Shown: positions 1 to 6,665 of the stretch, piece after piece
Numbering within the stretch: position 1 is the first letter of the stretch
Layout: each line of letters begins with the position of its first letter
Source of the DNA: Nitrososphaerales archaeon
GTDB lineage: Archaea > Thermoproteota > Nitrososphaeria > Conexivisphaerales > UBA164
Assembly: GCA_023256405.1 (NCBI GenBank)
Contig: JAGDXK010000002.1
Span: 1 to 12,335, forward strand
DNA: 12,335 nucleotides
Direction: 5' to 3'
Notes under the pieces: model-generated
What the model saw: the letters and a program-made list of their open reading frames with translations, nothing else
Databases searched by the model: none
Told to the model about the DNA's origin: nothing
Position numbers and translations under genes: made by a program

Positions 1-426
1 CTTCTCCGTGCCCACAATAGTGGTCAACCTTGAATCGGTTGGTGGAGCTATGGGCACGCTTATGCCGAAAGACCTCACTAGCTTTTCGAATACCTCGCTG
101 AGGGATAAGCCTGATCTGAGCAGGTACGTCCTGTAGATGTGCACCGCCAAGTCCATGTCGCCAAGCATGATGTAGGGCTCAACGCCCATTCTTTTCCACA
201 TTTCGTATGCCCTGAAGGTATCCCCAGTTATGCCCCAGTTTTTCTGAAAGTCAAAGATCCCCGCTAGGGAGTACAGCACTGAGTCAAAGTCTGGCGAAAC
301 GTAAAGACCCATAAAGTAGTCGTCGTCAGCCGTGTTCACTATTGCGCTTACTTCCACGCCATTCCTGTAAAGCCCACCCACGATTTTGGCTCCTGACGTC
401 CCTCCACATATTACAGCTGTGCTCAA
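1..426 (-). CDS. cofD: 2-phospho-L-lactate transferase (CofD), C-terminus off the window
   Basis: CofD joins a lactyl/enolpyruvyl-phospho nucleotide to the deazaflavin Fo in coenzyme F420 synthesis, in the cytoplasm. The 142 codons visible read through the window edge without a stop. Motifs seen: nucleotide-binding glycine loop GGTSGAK (residues 8-14), NTADDD (31-36), SPDFDSVLY (44-52, including the conserved Asp of the family) and LGDMDLAVH (88-96). The order and spacing match the N-terminal half of CofD; the family is usually about 300 residues. I chose the TTG at 426 because the HIT gene's TGA stop lies in the same frame only four codons upstream, leaving no earlier start. An SD-like GAGGGGAT sits 6 nt before the TTG. 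It is probably cotranscribed with the HIT gene. Family assignment is firm; the exact phospho-substrate is not visible. Confidence 0.9.
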   Translation of the reverse strand, partial: MSTAVICGGTSGAKIVGGLYRNGVEVSAIVNTADDDYFMGLYVSPDFDSVLYSLAGIFDFQKNWGITGDTFRAYEMWKRMGVEPYIMLGDMDLAVHIYRTYLLRSGLSLSEVFEKLVRSFGISVPIAPPTDSRLTTIVGTEK

Positions 427-432
427 AGCTCC

Positions 433-440
433 ATCCCCTC
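433..440 (-). promoter_or_regulatory. Ribosome binding site for cofD
   Basis: GAGGGGAT on the minus strand differs by one base from the archaeal SD core GAGGTGAT and lies 6 nt upstream of the TTG start. It overlaps the end of the HIT gene, which suits translation of a second gene in an operon and supports the TTG. Confidence 0.5.
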
Positions 441-870
441 AGATCAGCCTCTCATATAGATGCGGCTTTATTCTGCTCAGAACGTAGTTTGCAGCTGATG
501 GCGTTAGTTCAGCTCTCCTCCTGAACCATGTGAAGTTGGGCTCCCTTTCCCACATCGGGACGATATGTATGTGAACGTGAAAGATCACCTGGCTTGCCGC
601 CCTTCCGACGTTGGTGAAGAGCCTGACACCGTCTGCCCCCATGCCATCCTTAACCGCAGTTCCGACTATCTTGGAGACCCTTGCAAGCTCATAGAGGTCC
701 TCGTCGGGCACGGATAGGTAATCCTGGTAATGGTTCTTAGTTATCACTAGCGTGTGTCCCGGTGCTATGGGGAACCGATCGAGTATTGCCAGCACCCTGT
801 CATTCTCGTAAACCTTGTAAGCCTGCTCAGAGCCCGAAGCGATCATGCAGAAGACGCAGCCATCGAACAC
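439..870 (-). CDS. HIT (histidine triad) family nucleotide hydrolase/transferase
   Basis: The 143-residue protein has the full histidine-triad signature H98-V-H100-I-H102-I-V, where the middle His normally attacks the alpha-phosphate of a nucleotide. It also has N87 in the preceding FTN segment. C5 and C8 together with H47 look like the zinc site found in many HIT proteins (CxxC plus His). Length and layout fit the HINT/Fhit-like branch acting on AMP-lysine- or ApnA-type substrates; the true substrate cannot be told from sequence. The start is a GTG at 870. No SD precedes it, but a TATA-like TTAATAAA lies about 26 nt upstream, so the transcript may be leaderless. cofD follows after four codons in the same frame. 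No functional link to F420 is evident beyond co-orientation. Confidence 0.9.
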   Translation of the reverse strand: MFDGCVFCMIASGSEQAYKVYENDRVLAILDRFPIAPGHTLVITKNHYQDYLSVPDEDLYELARVSKIVGTAVKDGMGADGVRLFTNVGRAASQVIFHVHIHIVPMWEREPNFTWFRRRAELTPSAANYVLSRIKPHLYERLI

Positions 871-989
871 ATAGGAGAATATTCGCGTTAGTTTATTAAG
901 CTTTTATAAACTAATGAATGCTACGAAAATTTTCAGGACCTGCAAGTCCGAAAACAATGAAATAAGTTGCGATAAAGCTAAATTAAAAT
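871..989. promoter_or_regulatory. Divergent promoter region between the HIT-cofD and SMC operons
   Basis: This 119-bp AT-rich gap holds promoters for both directions. On the minus strand TTAATAAA (899-892) is about 26 nt from the HIT GTG, and a second TATA-like TTTATAAAAG sits at 910-901. On the plus strand GAAATAAG (959-966) lies about 27 nt before the SMC ATG. Both placements suit leaderless archaeal transcripts, as neither start has an SD. The middle contains the perfect palindrome GAAAATTTTC (925-934) and an imperfect 14-bp palindrome (936-949) that could bind a regulator. No RNA gene is seen. Confidence 0.5.
936..949. repeat. Imperfect 14-bp palindrome, candidate operator
   Basis: GGACcTGCAaGTCC reads the same on both strands except for one mismatched pair. 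It lies between the two divergent promoters, just after the 10-bp palindrome GAAAATTTTC. A role as a protein-binding site is inferred only from symmetry and location; one such palindrome could occur by chance. Confidence 0.3.
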
Positions 990-2756
990 ATGAACATCAT
1001 CATTGAGTTGAGCAGGGGAGCAATTAAGGAAGTAATTCTCGAGAACTTTATGAGCTACAAATACGGAAGGATTACGCTTAAGCCTGGATTTAACTTCATA
1101 ACTGGACCAAATGGGGCTGGCAAGAGCGCAATCCTGCTTGGAATATCACTCGCCATGGGACAGATTACAACTGAAAGAAGCAGAAAGCTTTCCGATCTTG
1201 TGAGAAAGGGCGAGGATATAGGAAGAGTTTCGCTGATCCTGGACAACTCAAAGGTAGATGGAAAGAGGCCATTTCCTTCCTACAATAAGGACGAGATCAT
1301 GATATCCCGGTACCTGAGAAAGGATGGCTCATACTGGTTTGAAATAGACTACAGAGAGGCCTCAAGACAAGAGGTCATAAACATGTTGAACAGGGTTGGG
1401 ATAAACCCCGATAACCTGCTCATAATAATGCCTCAGGGAATGGTTGATGAGTTCATACTGATAAAGCCCGAGGAAAAGCTCAAGATGGTTGAGGAGGCAC
1501 TTGGCATAGCAGGTATAAGAGAGAAGCTGCTTGAGGCAAAAGGAAGGCTTCAGCGTATAATAGCTGAGGAGAACCAGTATCAGGATCTAATTCATAAAGC
1601 CATGGACTCCCTGGACAAGTGGAAGGATGAGTACGACAGGCTTGTCATGAGCAGGGAGCTAAGAAAAAGACTTGACGAGCTGAGCTCCGAGCTCATATGG
1701 GCTCAGGTTGTTAAGACCGAGAAGTCAATCGCAAGCGCCAATGAAAAGATAGCAAAGATCGAGGAAGAGATCTCAAACGTTCAGAGGAGAAACGAGGAGC
1801 TCCAGAGCCAGCTTTCGGAAGACATAAAAAAGGTCAACGAGCTGCTCGAAACAGCGAAGGAGAGCGCCGCGAGGGCGTTTAAAGGAGATGAAAGCGCCCT
1901 GAGCAAGGTCTACAGCTCCCTTGACGGACTGCCAGAGATATTCAACAGGGCACTTGACGAGCACTCGAGAGTTAAGGTAGGTGAGTACAGAATAGAGCTC
2001 CTCAGCTCAGAGCTGAAGGAGCTGAGAAGGCAGCTGGAGGACCTCAAGGGCGATCTTGAGCAACTGCTGAAACAAACAAAGGGATCGAGACCTGCTTCGG
2101 TCAGAACGATAACGGAGATAGAGGATGAAATAAGAACAGTTAACGCGCAGCTCAGGGTGCTGGGAGATGTCAACCAGGAAGCGGAAAAGATCTACATGGA
2201 TCTCAAGCAGAAGATCGAGGAGTACAAGGAGAAGCTAAACGTGGTTAAGGAGAACAAGGAGAAGACACTGCAGGAGATAGAGAAGCGGTCTGAGGAGTGG
2301 AAGAGCGTGATCAAAAAGACCATATCCGATATAAACGATAAATATAATGAAATCATGTCACGCATAAACGCAAGCGGAAAGGTCGTCATCGTCAACGAGG
2401 AGGATCCGGTCAACGCCGGACTCAGGATATACGCAAGCTTCATAGGAACCGACCTGATACCACTGGACAGCTTCTCACAGAGCGGCGGAGAGCTCAGCGC
2501 TGCGGTTACTGCGTTTCTGCTGGCGGTTCAGATGTACGTGGTCTCGCCGTTCAGGGCCCTCGATGAGTTCGACGTGCACATGGATCCAATAGTGAGAGAG
2601 AAGTTCATCAAGGCCATATATGAGATCACGAAGGGCACCGGAGTTCAGTACCTAATAATCACTCCAAATTTCCCGAGCTTCTATGCCCCTGACATAAACT
2701 ATATAGTTGTGCAGAAGAGCCAGAGCGGAAGCGCACCTAAGGTGATAGCGCATTGA
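990..2756 (+). CDS. Short Smc5/6-like SMC-family ATPase
   Basis: The 588-residue protein has a split ABC-type head at its two ends. Walker A is GPNGAGKS (39-46), the Q-loop is MPQG (Q149), the signature is SQSGGE (496-501) and Walker B is FRALDEFD (521-528, catalytic E526). Residues about 175-290 and 330-460 are charged and helical, forming a predicted antiparallel coiled coil. The C-terminal half contains an SMC-type LGDVNQEAEKIY (391-402) and EDPVNAGLRI (471-480). SPFRALDEFDVHMD strongly recalls the Smc6 Walker B region, and QSGGE is found in Smc5. Canonical SMCs are 1,100-1,300 residues; here no globular hinge is recognisable and there is no cysteine, so no Rad50 zinc hook. The gene overlaps the kleisin-like gene by 4 nt. 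Expected role: ATP-driven DNA tethering or loop formation. Alternatives are a coalescin- or Rad50-like ATPase. The ATG at 990 has no SD and is probably leaderless. Confidence 0.85.
   Translation: MNIIIELSRGAIKEVILENFMSYKYGRITLKPGFNFITGPNGAGKSAILLGISLAMGQITTERSRKLSDLVRKGEDIGRVSLILDNSKVDGKRPFPSYNKDEIMISRYLRKDGSYWFEIDYREASRQEVINMLNRVGINPDNLLIIMPQGMVDEFILIKPEEKLKMVEEALGIAGIREKLLEAKGRLQRIIAEENQYQDLIHKAMDSLDKWKDEYDRLVMSRELRKRLDELSSELIWAQVVKTEKSIASANEKIAKIEEEISNVQRRNEELQSQLSEDIKKVNELLETAKESAARAFKGDESALSKVYSSLDGLPEIFNRALDEHSRVKVGEYRIELLSSELKELRRQLEDLKGDLEQLLKQTKGSRPASVRTITEIEDEIRTVNAQLRVLGDVNQEAEKIYMDLKQKIEEYKEKLNVVKENKEKTLQEIEKRSEEWKSVIKKTISDINDKYNEIMSRINASGKVVIVNEEDPVNAGLRIYASFIGTDLIPLDSFSQSGGELSAAVTAFLLAVQMYVVSPFRALDEFDVHMDPIVREKFIKAIYEITKGTGVQYLIITPNFPSFYAPDINYIVVQKSQSGSAPKVIAH
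2741..2746 (+). promoter_or_regulatory. Ribosome binding site for the kleisin-like gene
   Basis: GGTGAT, an exact part of the archaeal SD sequence GGAGGTGATC, lies inside the 3' end of the SMC gene and 6 nt before the TTG at 2753. It decides that unusual start and implies coupled translation of the SMC and kleisin-like proteins. Confidence 0.65.
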
Positions 2757-3466
2757 CCGATAAAAAGGAGGAAGAGCTCAGGAAGATCATTGAGCTTCCT
2801 GAGGCGCTGAAAAGGGTGGGCGGAGATCCCTTCGCGGTTGACGTCGAGGACCTTCTCCGAAAAATAAACGAAAACAGGCTGAAGGATAGAGTTCGATCGC
2901 TTAAGTACGAGTCGGAGGCGCTGAACGCGGTTTCGCTGGTTATAGAGAAACAGGAGCAGTGGGTCCTCGACGCGCTGAAGGGGCTAAAAATCGATCCGGA
3001 GCTGATCAGGGAGAAGATGCGCGAGATGCCGCTCAGGGATCTTGCAATGTTGCTTGCCAGACATGTTACCCCTGTGCTTGGGATAAGGAGGCTTTCGGCT
3101 GAGAGGCTCAGGATGGCCATGGAGTATCTCTCTCTGACAGAGCCATGGGGCAGGAAGCCAAAGCTGGGCATGGTGAACAAGGCTCAGGAGGAATACGTTC
3201 AGAGCATAACGTTTGACAAGAAGTTCGAGGAGGAGGCCATGGAGTTCTACGAAAACAGTCTCAGAAAGGAGCTTGAAAGCGCTGGAAGGATACCGTACAG
3301 GGAGTTCATCAACAGGTTCAGCGAGCGTCTGAAGGTGGCCTTTTACATAGCTTACCTTGCAACAATAGGCATGATATCGGTCGTCAGAAATCCGCTGACT
3401 GGAGAAACGTTAATTAGCAGGCCCTTGGGAGGAGAATTCGAAAGCGTGGCGATACCCTTTGAGTGA
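2753..3466 (+). CDS. Kleisin-like subunit of the SMC complex (ScpA/Nse4-like)
   Basis: Kleisins bridge SMC heads: the N-terminal helices bind the SMC neck and the C-terminal winged helix caps the other head. The 237-residue protein has an acidic helical N-terminus (about 1-75), a middle rich in helices and a linker (about 125-150). Residues about 156-222 look like a winged helix: IPYREFINRFSERLKVA (180-196), then AYLATIGMISVVRNPLTGET as the recognition helix and wing. This resembles the ScpA C-terminal domain, where a degradation/recognition helix precedes a hydrophobic 'LLELAK..' segment. Overall identity to known kleisins looks low, so context carries much of the call: the gene lies between an SMC and a kite gene, overlapping both (4 and 8 nt). 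It starts with TTG behind a perfect GGTGAT. The N-terminal kleisin motif is not obvious by eye. Confidence 0.65.
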   Translation: MTDKKEEELRKIIELPEALKRVGGDPFAVDVEDLLRKINENRLKDRVRSLKYESEALNAVSLVIEKQEQWVLDALKGLKIDPELIREKMREMPLRDLAMLLARHVTPVLGIRRLSAERLRMAMEYLSLTEPWGRKPKLGMVNKAQEEYVQSITFDKKFEEEAMEFYENSLRKELESAGRIPYREFINRFSERLKVAFYIAYLATIGMISVVRNPLTGETLISRPLGGEFESVAIPFE

Positions 3467-4004
3467 GGAAGAGGAGGAGCTAAAGAGGAAGGCGCTGAAG
3501 GCTCTCAGGCTGCTTCTTATAGAGACCTCTGCACTTCCAGGGCTCAAGGGCTGGGAGCTAAAGAAACACCTTGGAAAAGATTATCTGAACGTGATAAAAG
3601 TAGCATCTGTTGAGGCAGACAGATTGGGGATGAAAATAACCATAATCCCCGATGATGAGGCGCCCAAAGACTTTGACAGGGCACGCTTCGTGCTCATGAC
3701 GAAGGAGCCACTCACTGAATCCGACTACTCCAGGTGGCTCCGAATTGAGGAGATTGCTTCACTTGGCCTCATCCTGACCGAGATCAACCTGAGGGGCGGC
3801 TCAGCGCCTCTCGAAGTGGTTATAAGAACGCTCACCGAGAAGCTGCCAAGGTGGAGGGTGAACCAGATAATCTCCAAGCTGGAAAGGCTGGGTTACATAA
3901 AAGAGGAGAACGGAGTTCTCTTTAAGGACTGGAGGAGCATTGTTGAAATCGACGAAACGGGCTTCATGAAGGACATCATACTTTACAGAAGGGAGAAGGG
4001 CTGA
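3459..4004 (+). CDS. Kite-family tandem winged-helix subunit (Nse3/MAGE- or ScpB-like)
   Basis: Kite proteins dimerise and bind the kleisin linker in SMC complexes (ScpB, MukE, Nse1/Nse3). The 181 residues fall into two winged-helix-like halves. The first (about 10-80) contains GWELKKHLGKDYLNVIKVAS followed by LGMKITII and RARFVLMT, an order like the MAGE WH-A (a helix, then a 'G-L' strand, then a 'YILV'-like strand). The second (about 93-170) has IASLGLILTEINLRGGSAPL, resembling the MAGE WH-B helix ending in 'NG/GG' before the next helix, and NQIISKLERLGYIKEENGVL, a typical recognition helix plus wing. It starts with TTG, overlapping the kleisin-like gene by 8 nt, with an SD-like GGCGAT about 5 nt upstream. 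As the last gene of the operon it probably completes a three-part SMC complex. A plain winged-helix regulator is possible but less likely in this setting. Confidence 0.65.
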   Translation: MSEEEEELKRKALKALRLLLIETSALPGLKGWELKKHLGKDYLNVIKVASVEADRLGMKITIIPDDEAPKDFDRARFVLMTKEPLTESDYSRWLRIEEIASLGLILTEINLRGGSAPLEVVIRTLTEKLPRWRVNQIISKLERLGYIKEENGVLFKDWRSIVEIDETGFMKDIILYRREKG

Positions 4005-4028
4005 AACCGTTTTTAACATGCATAACCA
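4005..4028 (+). promoter_or_regulatory. Promoter (TATA-like) and possible T-rich terminator between operons
   Basis: The 24-bp gap contains GTTTTTAAC (4009-4017). As a TATA element with purine-rich GAAACC upstream, it would start transcription near 4035-4040, which favours the ATG at 4038 as a leaderless start of the ABC gene. The same T-run could help end the SMC operon transcript. Neither role is proven. Confidence 0.4.
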
Positions 4029-4676
4029 ATGTCAGGTATGCCTCTGATGGTCAGGGACCTCAGAAAGAGGTTTGGGAAGACTGAGGCCCTGAAGGGAGTA
4101 AGCTTTGAGGCTTTTGAAGGGGAAGTATTCGGGCTGCTGGGACCCAATGGAGCCGGTAAGACGACAACGCTCAGGATAATTTCTTCAGTTCTGCCGCCTG
4201 ATTCCGGAGAGGTGATCTACGGCGGGGAGAACCTCCTTTTGAACACCAACAGAGCCCGGGAGCTGATATCCTATCTACCTGAGGACGCTGGAACTTACAG
4301 GAACCTTACAGGTTACGAGCATCTCGAGCTTACCGCGAGAATTTATGCAAAGGACGAAAGGGAGATGAGGGAGTTCATTGAAGATGGAATAAGGCTAGCC
4401 GATCTCGGGGATAGGCTTTTTGATAAAACTAAAGCCTACAGCAAGGGGATGAAGAGAAGGCTTCAGATTGCAAGGGCGCTTGAGGTTAGCCCCAAGATAG
4501 CGGTGCTTGATGAGCCAACATCGGGAGTTGATGTCTTTCATGCCATCAGGATCAGAGAGATAATAAAGGATTTCGCGAAGAGAAAGGGGGCCGTCGTCAT
4601 CGTATCATCTCACAACATGTTTGAGGTTGAAAAGATGTGCGACAGGATAGCCATCATTCTGGAAAGATACTCCTGA
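4029..4676 (+). CDS. ABC-2 exporter ATP-binding protein, C-terminus cut by a frameshift
   Basis: The 215-residue nucleotide-binding domain powers an export-type ABC-2 transporter with the permease encoded next. Motifs: Walker A GPNGAGKT (38-45), YLPEDAG at the Q-loop site (Glu in place of Gln at 85, seen in several exporters of this kind), signature YSKGMKRR (137-144), Walker B IAVLDEP (157-163) and H-loop SSHN (H195). The reading frame ends abruptly after IAIILERYS. The family's usual continuation, a GK-I-L-x-G strand and a DLEEVFLRL tail, is present in the next frame (4661-4762) and overlaps the permease start. This is a net 1-nt (or 4-nt) deletion around 4659-4666, or a sequencing error. 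All catalytic motifs lie before the break, so partial activity is conceivable. The ATG at 4029 has no SD; the ATG at 4038 is an equally good start. Confidence 0.9.
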   Translation: MSGMPLMVRDLRKRFGKTEALKGVSFEAFEGEVFGLLGPNGAGKTTTLRIISSVLPPDSGEVIYGGENLLLNTNRARELISYLPEDAGTYRNLTGYEHLELTARIYAKDEREMREFIEDGIRLADLGDRLFDKTKAYSKGMKRRLQIARALEVSPKIAVLDEPTSGVDVFHAIRIREIIKDFAKRKGAVVIVSSHNMFEVEKMCDRIAIILERYS

Positions 4677-4762
4677 GCGGAGGGCTGCAGGAGGTGAAGG
4701 GCAGCAGCAAGGATCTGGAGGAAGTGTTTCTGAGGCTGGCGAAAGATGAAGGGGAAGATTAG
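4661..4762 (+). pseudogene. Out-of-frame C-terminal tail of the ABC-2 ATPase
   Basis: Read in the frame shifted by -1 from the ATPase, these 33 codons give GKILLSGGLQEVKG, then SSKDLEEVFLRLAK, then a TAG stop. This is the standard C-terminal end of ABC-2 ATP-binding subunits. It runs 17 nt into the permease gene, the usual coupled arrangement. Coding sense is intact apart from the break, which points to a recent mutation or an assembly error. A clean explanation is loss of one GGAA copy from an ancestral GGAAGGAA, since CTG-GAA-GGA-AAG would give the expected L-E-G-K. Confidence 0.75.
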
Positions 4763-5924
4763 AGCCCTAATAAAAAAGGATGTGCTTGACGTTCTGAGAG
4801 ATCCGAAGGTATATCTTGGATTTCTGCTTCCTCTAATAATATTCGCCGCGTTCGGTGCCATTTCTCAGGCAACGGCGCCCCCATCATACGCCCCATTGAG
4901 GGTGTACGTGGAGGGCAAGTGGGGCCTTCTTACGAGCTACCTGAAGAGCTACGGCATAAACATCACCAGCGTGCCCCAGGGCGCAGATGCCATAATATCC
5001 TTCAGAAACGCGAGCGGTTTCATGGAGCTGAACGTGACGTTTTTAATGAAGGACGTCAACCAGCTATACTATGCAAAGGCCGAGGAGCTCAACTACATCA
5101 TGGACAGACTGATACCTTATTACAGGGACTACCTGCTGAACAGAAGCGGCCTCCAGAACTACATGATCATAGAAAATCCGGCCAACCTGTCGTTCACCAC
5201 TGTTCTTAACAGCGCCGTTTACCCGTTCAACCCGCTTTATATCTTTGAAATGAGCCAGGTGGAGGAGCTTGTTGCGCCTACCATCCTCTTCGCTCTGTCC
5301 ATTGAGGTAGCTGAGATGTCAGCGACACTCATAACGGTTGAGCAGGAGGAGAAGACGCTAGAGGTCCTACTGAGCATGCCCGTAAGGAGGTGGGAGATCC
5401 TTACGTCGAAGATGATATCCGCTCTTATAATCTCAGTGCTAAGCTCTCTGTTCTATATAATTGGCCTCTTCGTGTTCTCCACTGAGTATATGGCGTTCTT
5501 TGGGCTGCAGGGATATCTGGCGCCTGAGTTTGAGACCAGCGTGCTCATCGTGTTCATCCTGCTTCTCATTATGTCAACGGTTTTTGCAAGCTCCCTTGGC
5601 CTGCTTGTTGGCCTGATAAGCAAGGATCTGAGGGTTGCAAACATCTATTTGGGAATAATAACCGTCCCAATACTCATTCCAACGCTGTTCTTCATCGCAG
5701 GAGGATCGCTGAGCTATGTAAGTGGCCCTCTAAAGTACGTGCTGCTAGCGCTCCCGCCTACATACGCCATAGACGTAACGCGGGCCTTCATAACCAGGGT
5801 TCTTCCGCCGTACTGGGGCATGGGCGTGCTGGTGAGCGTCATTGAGACCTCAATCATCATTTACGCAGCAATGCTGACTATTAGCGGAAAGAAGGTAAAG
5901 CTACCACACCACAAGAAAGGCTAA
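4746..5924 (+). CDS. ABC-2 type exporter permease
   Basis: The 392-residue membrane protein is the transmembrane partner of the preceding ATPase. The layout fits the ABC-2 permeases of NatB/drug-exporter type. After a basic N-terminus comes TM1 (about 20-41), then a large extracytoplasmic domain (about 43-170), then five further hydrophobic segments (about 173-196, 222-244, 262-290, 298-320, 353-378). The cytoplasmic loop EEKTLEVLLSMPVRRWEILTSK (201-222) is the family hallmark that contacts the ATPase. The outer domain carries five N-x-S/T sequons (N72, N88, N96, N132, N147), consistent with archaeal surface glycosylation. The ATG at 4746 lies within the ancestral end of the ATPase gene. The 3' end overlaps the convergent ECF T gene by 24 nt. 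The cargo (drug, lipid, peptide, Na+) cannot be deduced. Confidence 0.9.
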   Translation: MKGKIRALIKKDVLDVLRDPKVYLGFLLPLIIFAAFGAISQATAPPSYAPLRVYVEGKWGLLTSYLKSYGINITSVPQGADAIISFRNASGFMELNVTFLMKDVNQLYYAKAEELNYIMDRLIPYYRDYLLNRSGLQNYMIIENPANLSFTTVLNSAVYPFNPLYIFEMSQVEELVAPTILFALSIEVAEMSATLITVEQEEKTLEVLLSMPVRRWEILTSKMISALIISVLSSLFYIIGLFVFSTEYMAFFGLQGYLAPEFETSVLIVFILLLIMSTVFASSLGLLVGLISKDLRVANIYLGIITVPILIPTLFFIAGGSLSYVSGPLKYVLLALPPTYAIDVTRAFITRVLPPYWGMGVLVSVIETSIIIYAAMLTISGKKVKLPHHKKG

Positions 5925-6665
5925 CAGCGCAAAAGCCAGTAAAGCTGTGAGCTCATATGTTGCTTCATCCTTCTCCACCTCTGCATAGCTCCTTAGCGCT
6001 ATAGGTCCTTTTATCTCAAGGGCTATCGAGGTTGTGTATGCCCTCTTAACTGAGGCATATATAATGGCCTTCAGCATGCTGAATGGCTTTGTGACTCTTT
6101 TTATTCCATGAGGCCTCCGCGCCCTGCTCACCAGGTAAATGGTCTTGGACAGCTCGGTTAATTCTGGAAGTAGCCTGAAGGTTATTGCAGCTCCCGATGC
6201 TACTTCATCCGACAGGCCTAGCCTTTTCACAAAACCTACTACGTCGCGAGGGGTCACCGTCCTAGAAAACGTGTAGGCTAGAAAAAGGGTTAGCACGAAC
6301 TTTAGAGAGGATATGACGCCCCACAGGGCTCCCTGATAAGTTACAGCAACACCCTTTCCGCCAGTGAGCGCGTCAATCAGCGCGTTTGATCCAGGTTTTG
6401 CAAGCCAGAGAATGACGGTTGCGCCGGAGCCCGCGTAAAATCCCCAGTAGAAGACTGCCTGGGAGAGCACGAATCCGGTAAAGACCCAGAGGCTGGCCTT
6501 GAAGAGCGGAATCACCTTTTTCCCAGAAACAGCGATCGAGTAGACTATGGCTAAGAGAGCTCCTGTGGCAAGGAGCGTAACGTTATATGACAGCAGCGCT
6601 ACCAGCGATCCAAGCAGCAACACTGAAAAAGACAGCGTTAGCTTGATCTTATGGGACAGCCTCAT
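5901..6665 (-). CDS. ECF transporter T component (transmembrane coupling protein)
   Basis: EcfT/CbiQ-type proteins link the S component to the ATPases in energy-coupling-factor vitamin or metal uptake. The 254 residues have hydrophobic segments at about 8-45, 53-75, 107-133 and a C-terminal one (about 238-254). The cytoplasmic coupling helices are visible as RLLPELTELSKTIYLVSRARR (164-184), with RARRPHG in place of the usual first A-R-G motif. A second site, IALEIKG (214-220), corresponds to the usual 'ALEARG'. Both motifs are thus diverged but positionally right. The ATG at 6665 overlaps the end of the ATPase gene by 17 nt and has an SD-like GAGGGTGGC upstream, so the two are coupled. The last 24 nt overlap the convergent ABC-2 permease gene. 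Confidence 0.85.
   Translation of the reverse strand: MRLSHKIKLTLSFSVLLLGSLVALLSYNVTLLATGALLAIVYSIAVSGKKVIPLFKASLWVFTGFVLSQAVFYWGFYAGSGATVILWLAKPGSNALIDALTGGKGVAVTYQGALWGVISSLKFVLTLFLAYTFSRTVTPRDVVGFVKRLGLSDEVASGAAITFRLLPELTELSKTIYLVSRARRPHGIKRVTKPFSMLKAIIYASVKRAYTTSIALEIKGPIALRSYAEVEKDEATYELTALLAFALLAFLVVW

Noticed and set aside
342..524. Plus-strand 60-codon ORF over the cofD/HIT junction
   Set aside because: It lies antisense to two genes with clear family motifs, has no promoter and its product resembles nothing.
4659..4676. Programmed -1 ribosomal frameshift in the ABC-2 ATPase
   Set aside because: The frames are CTG GAA AGA, which does not form an X-XXY-YYZ slippery heptamer, and no clear downstream hairpin is visible. 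A deletion or sequence error is simpler.
4919..5209. 96-codon plus-strand ORF inside the ABC-2 permease
   Set aside because: It is out of frame within a well-supported membrane protein and gives a composition typical of a shadow frame (Arg-, His- and Gln-rich).
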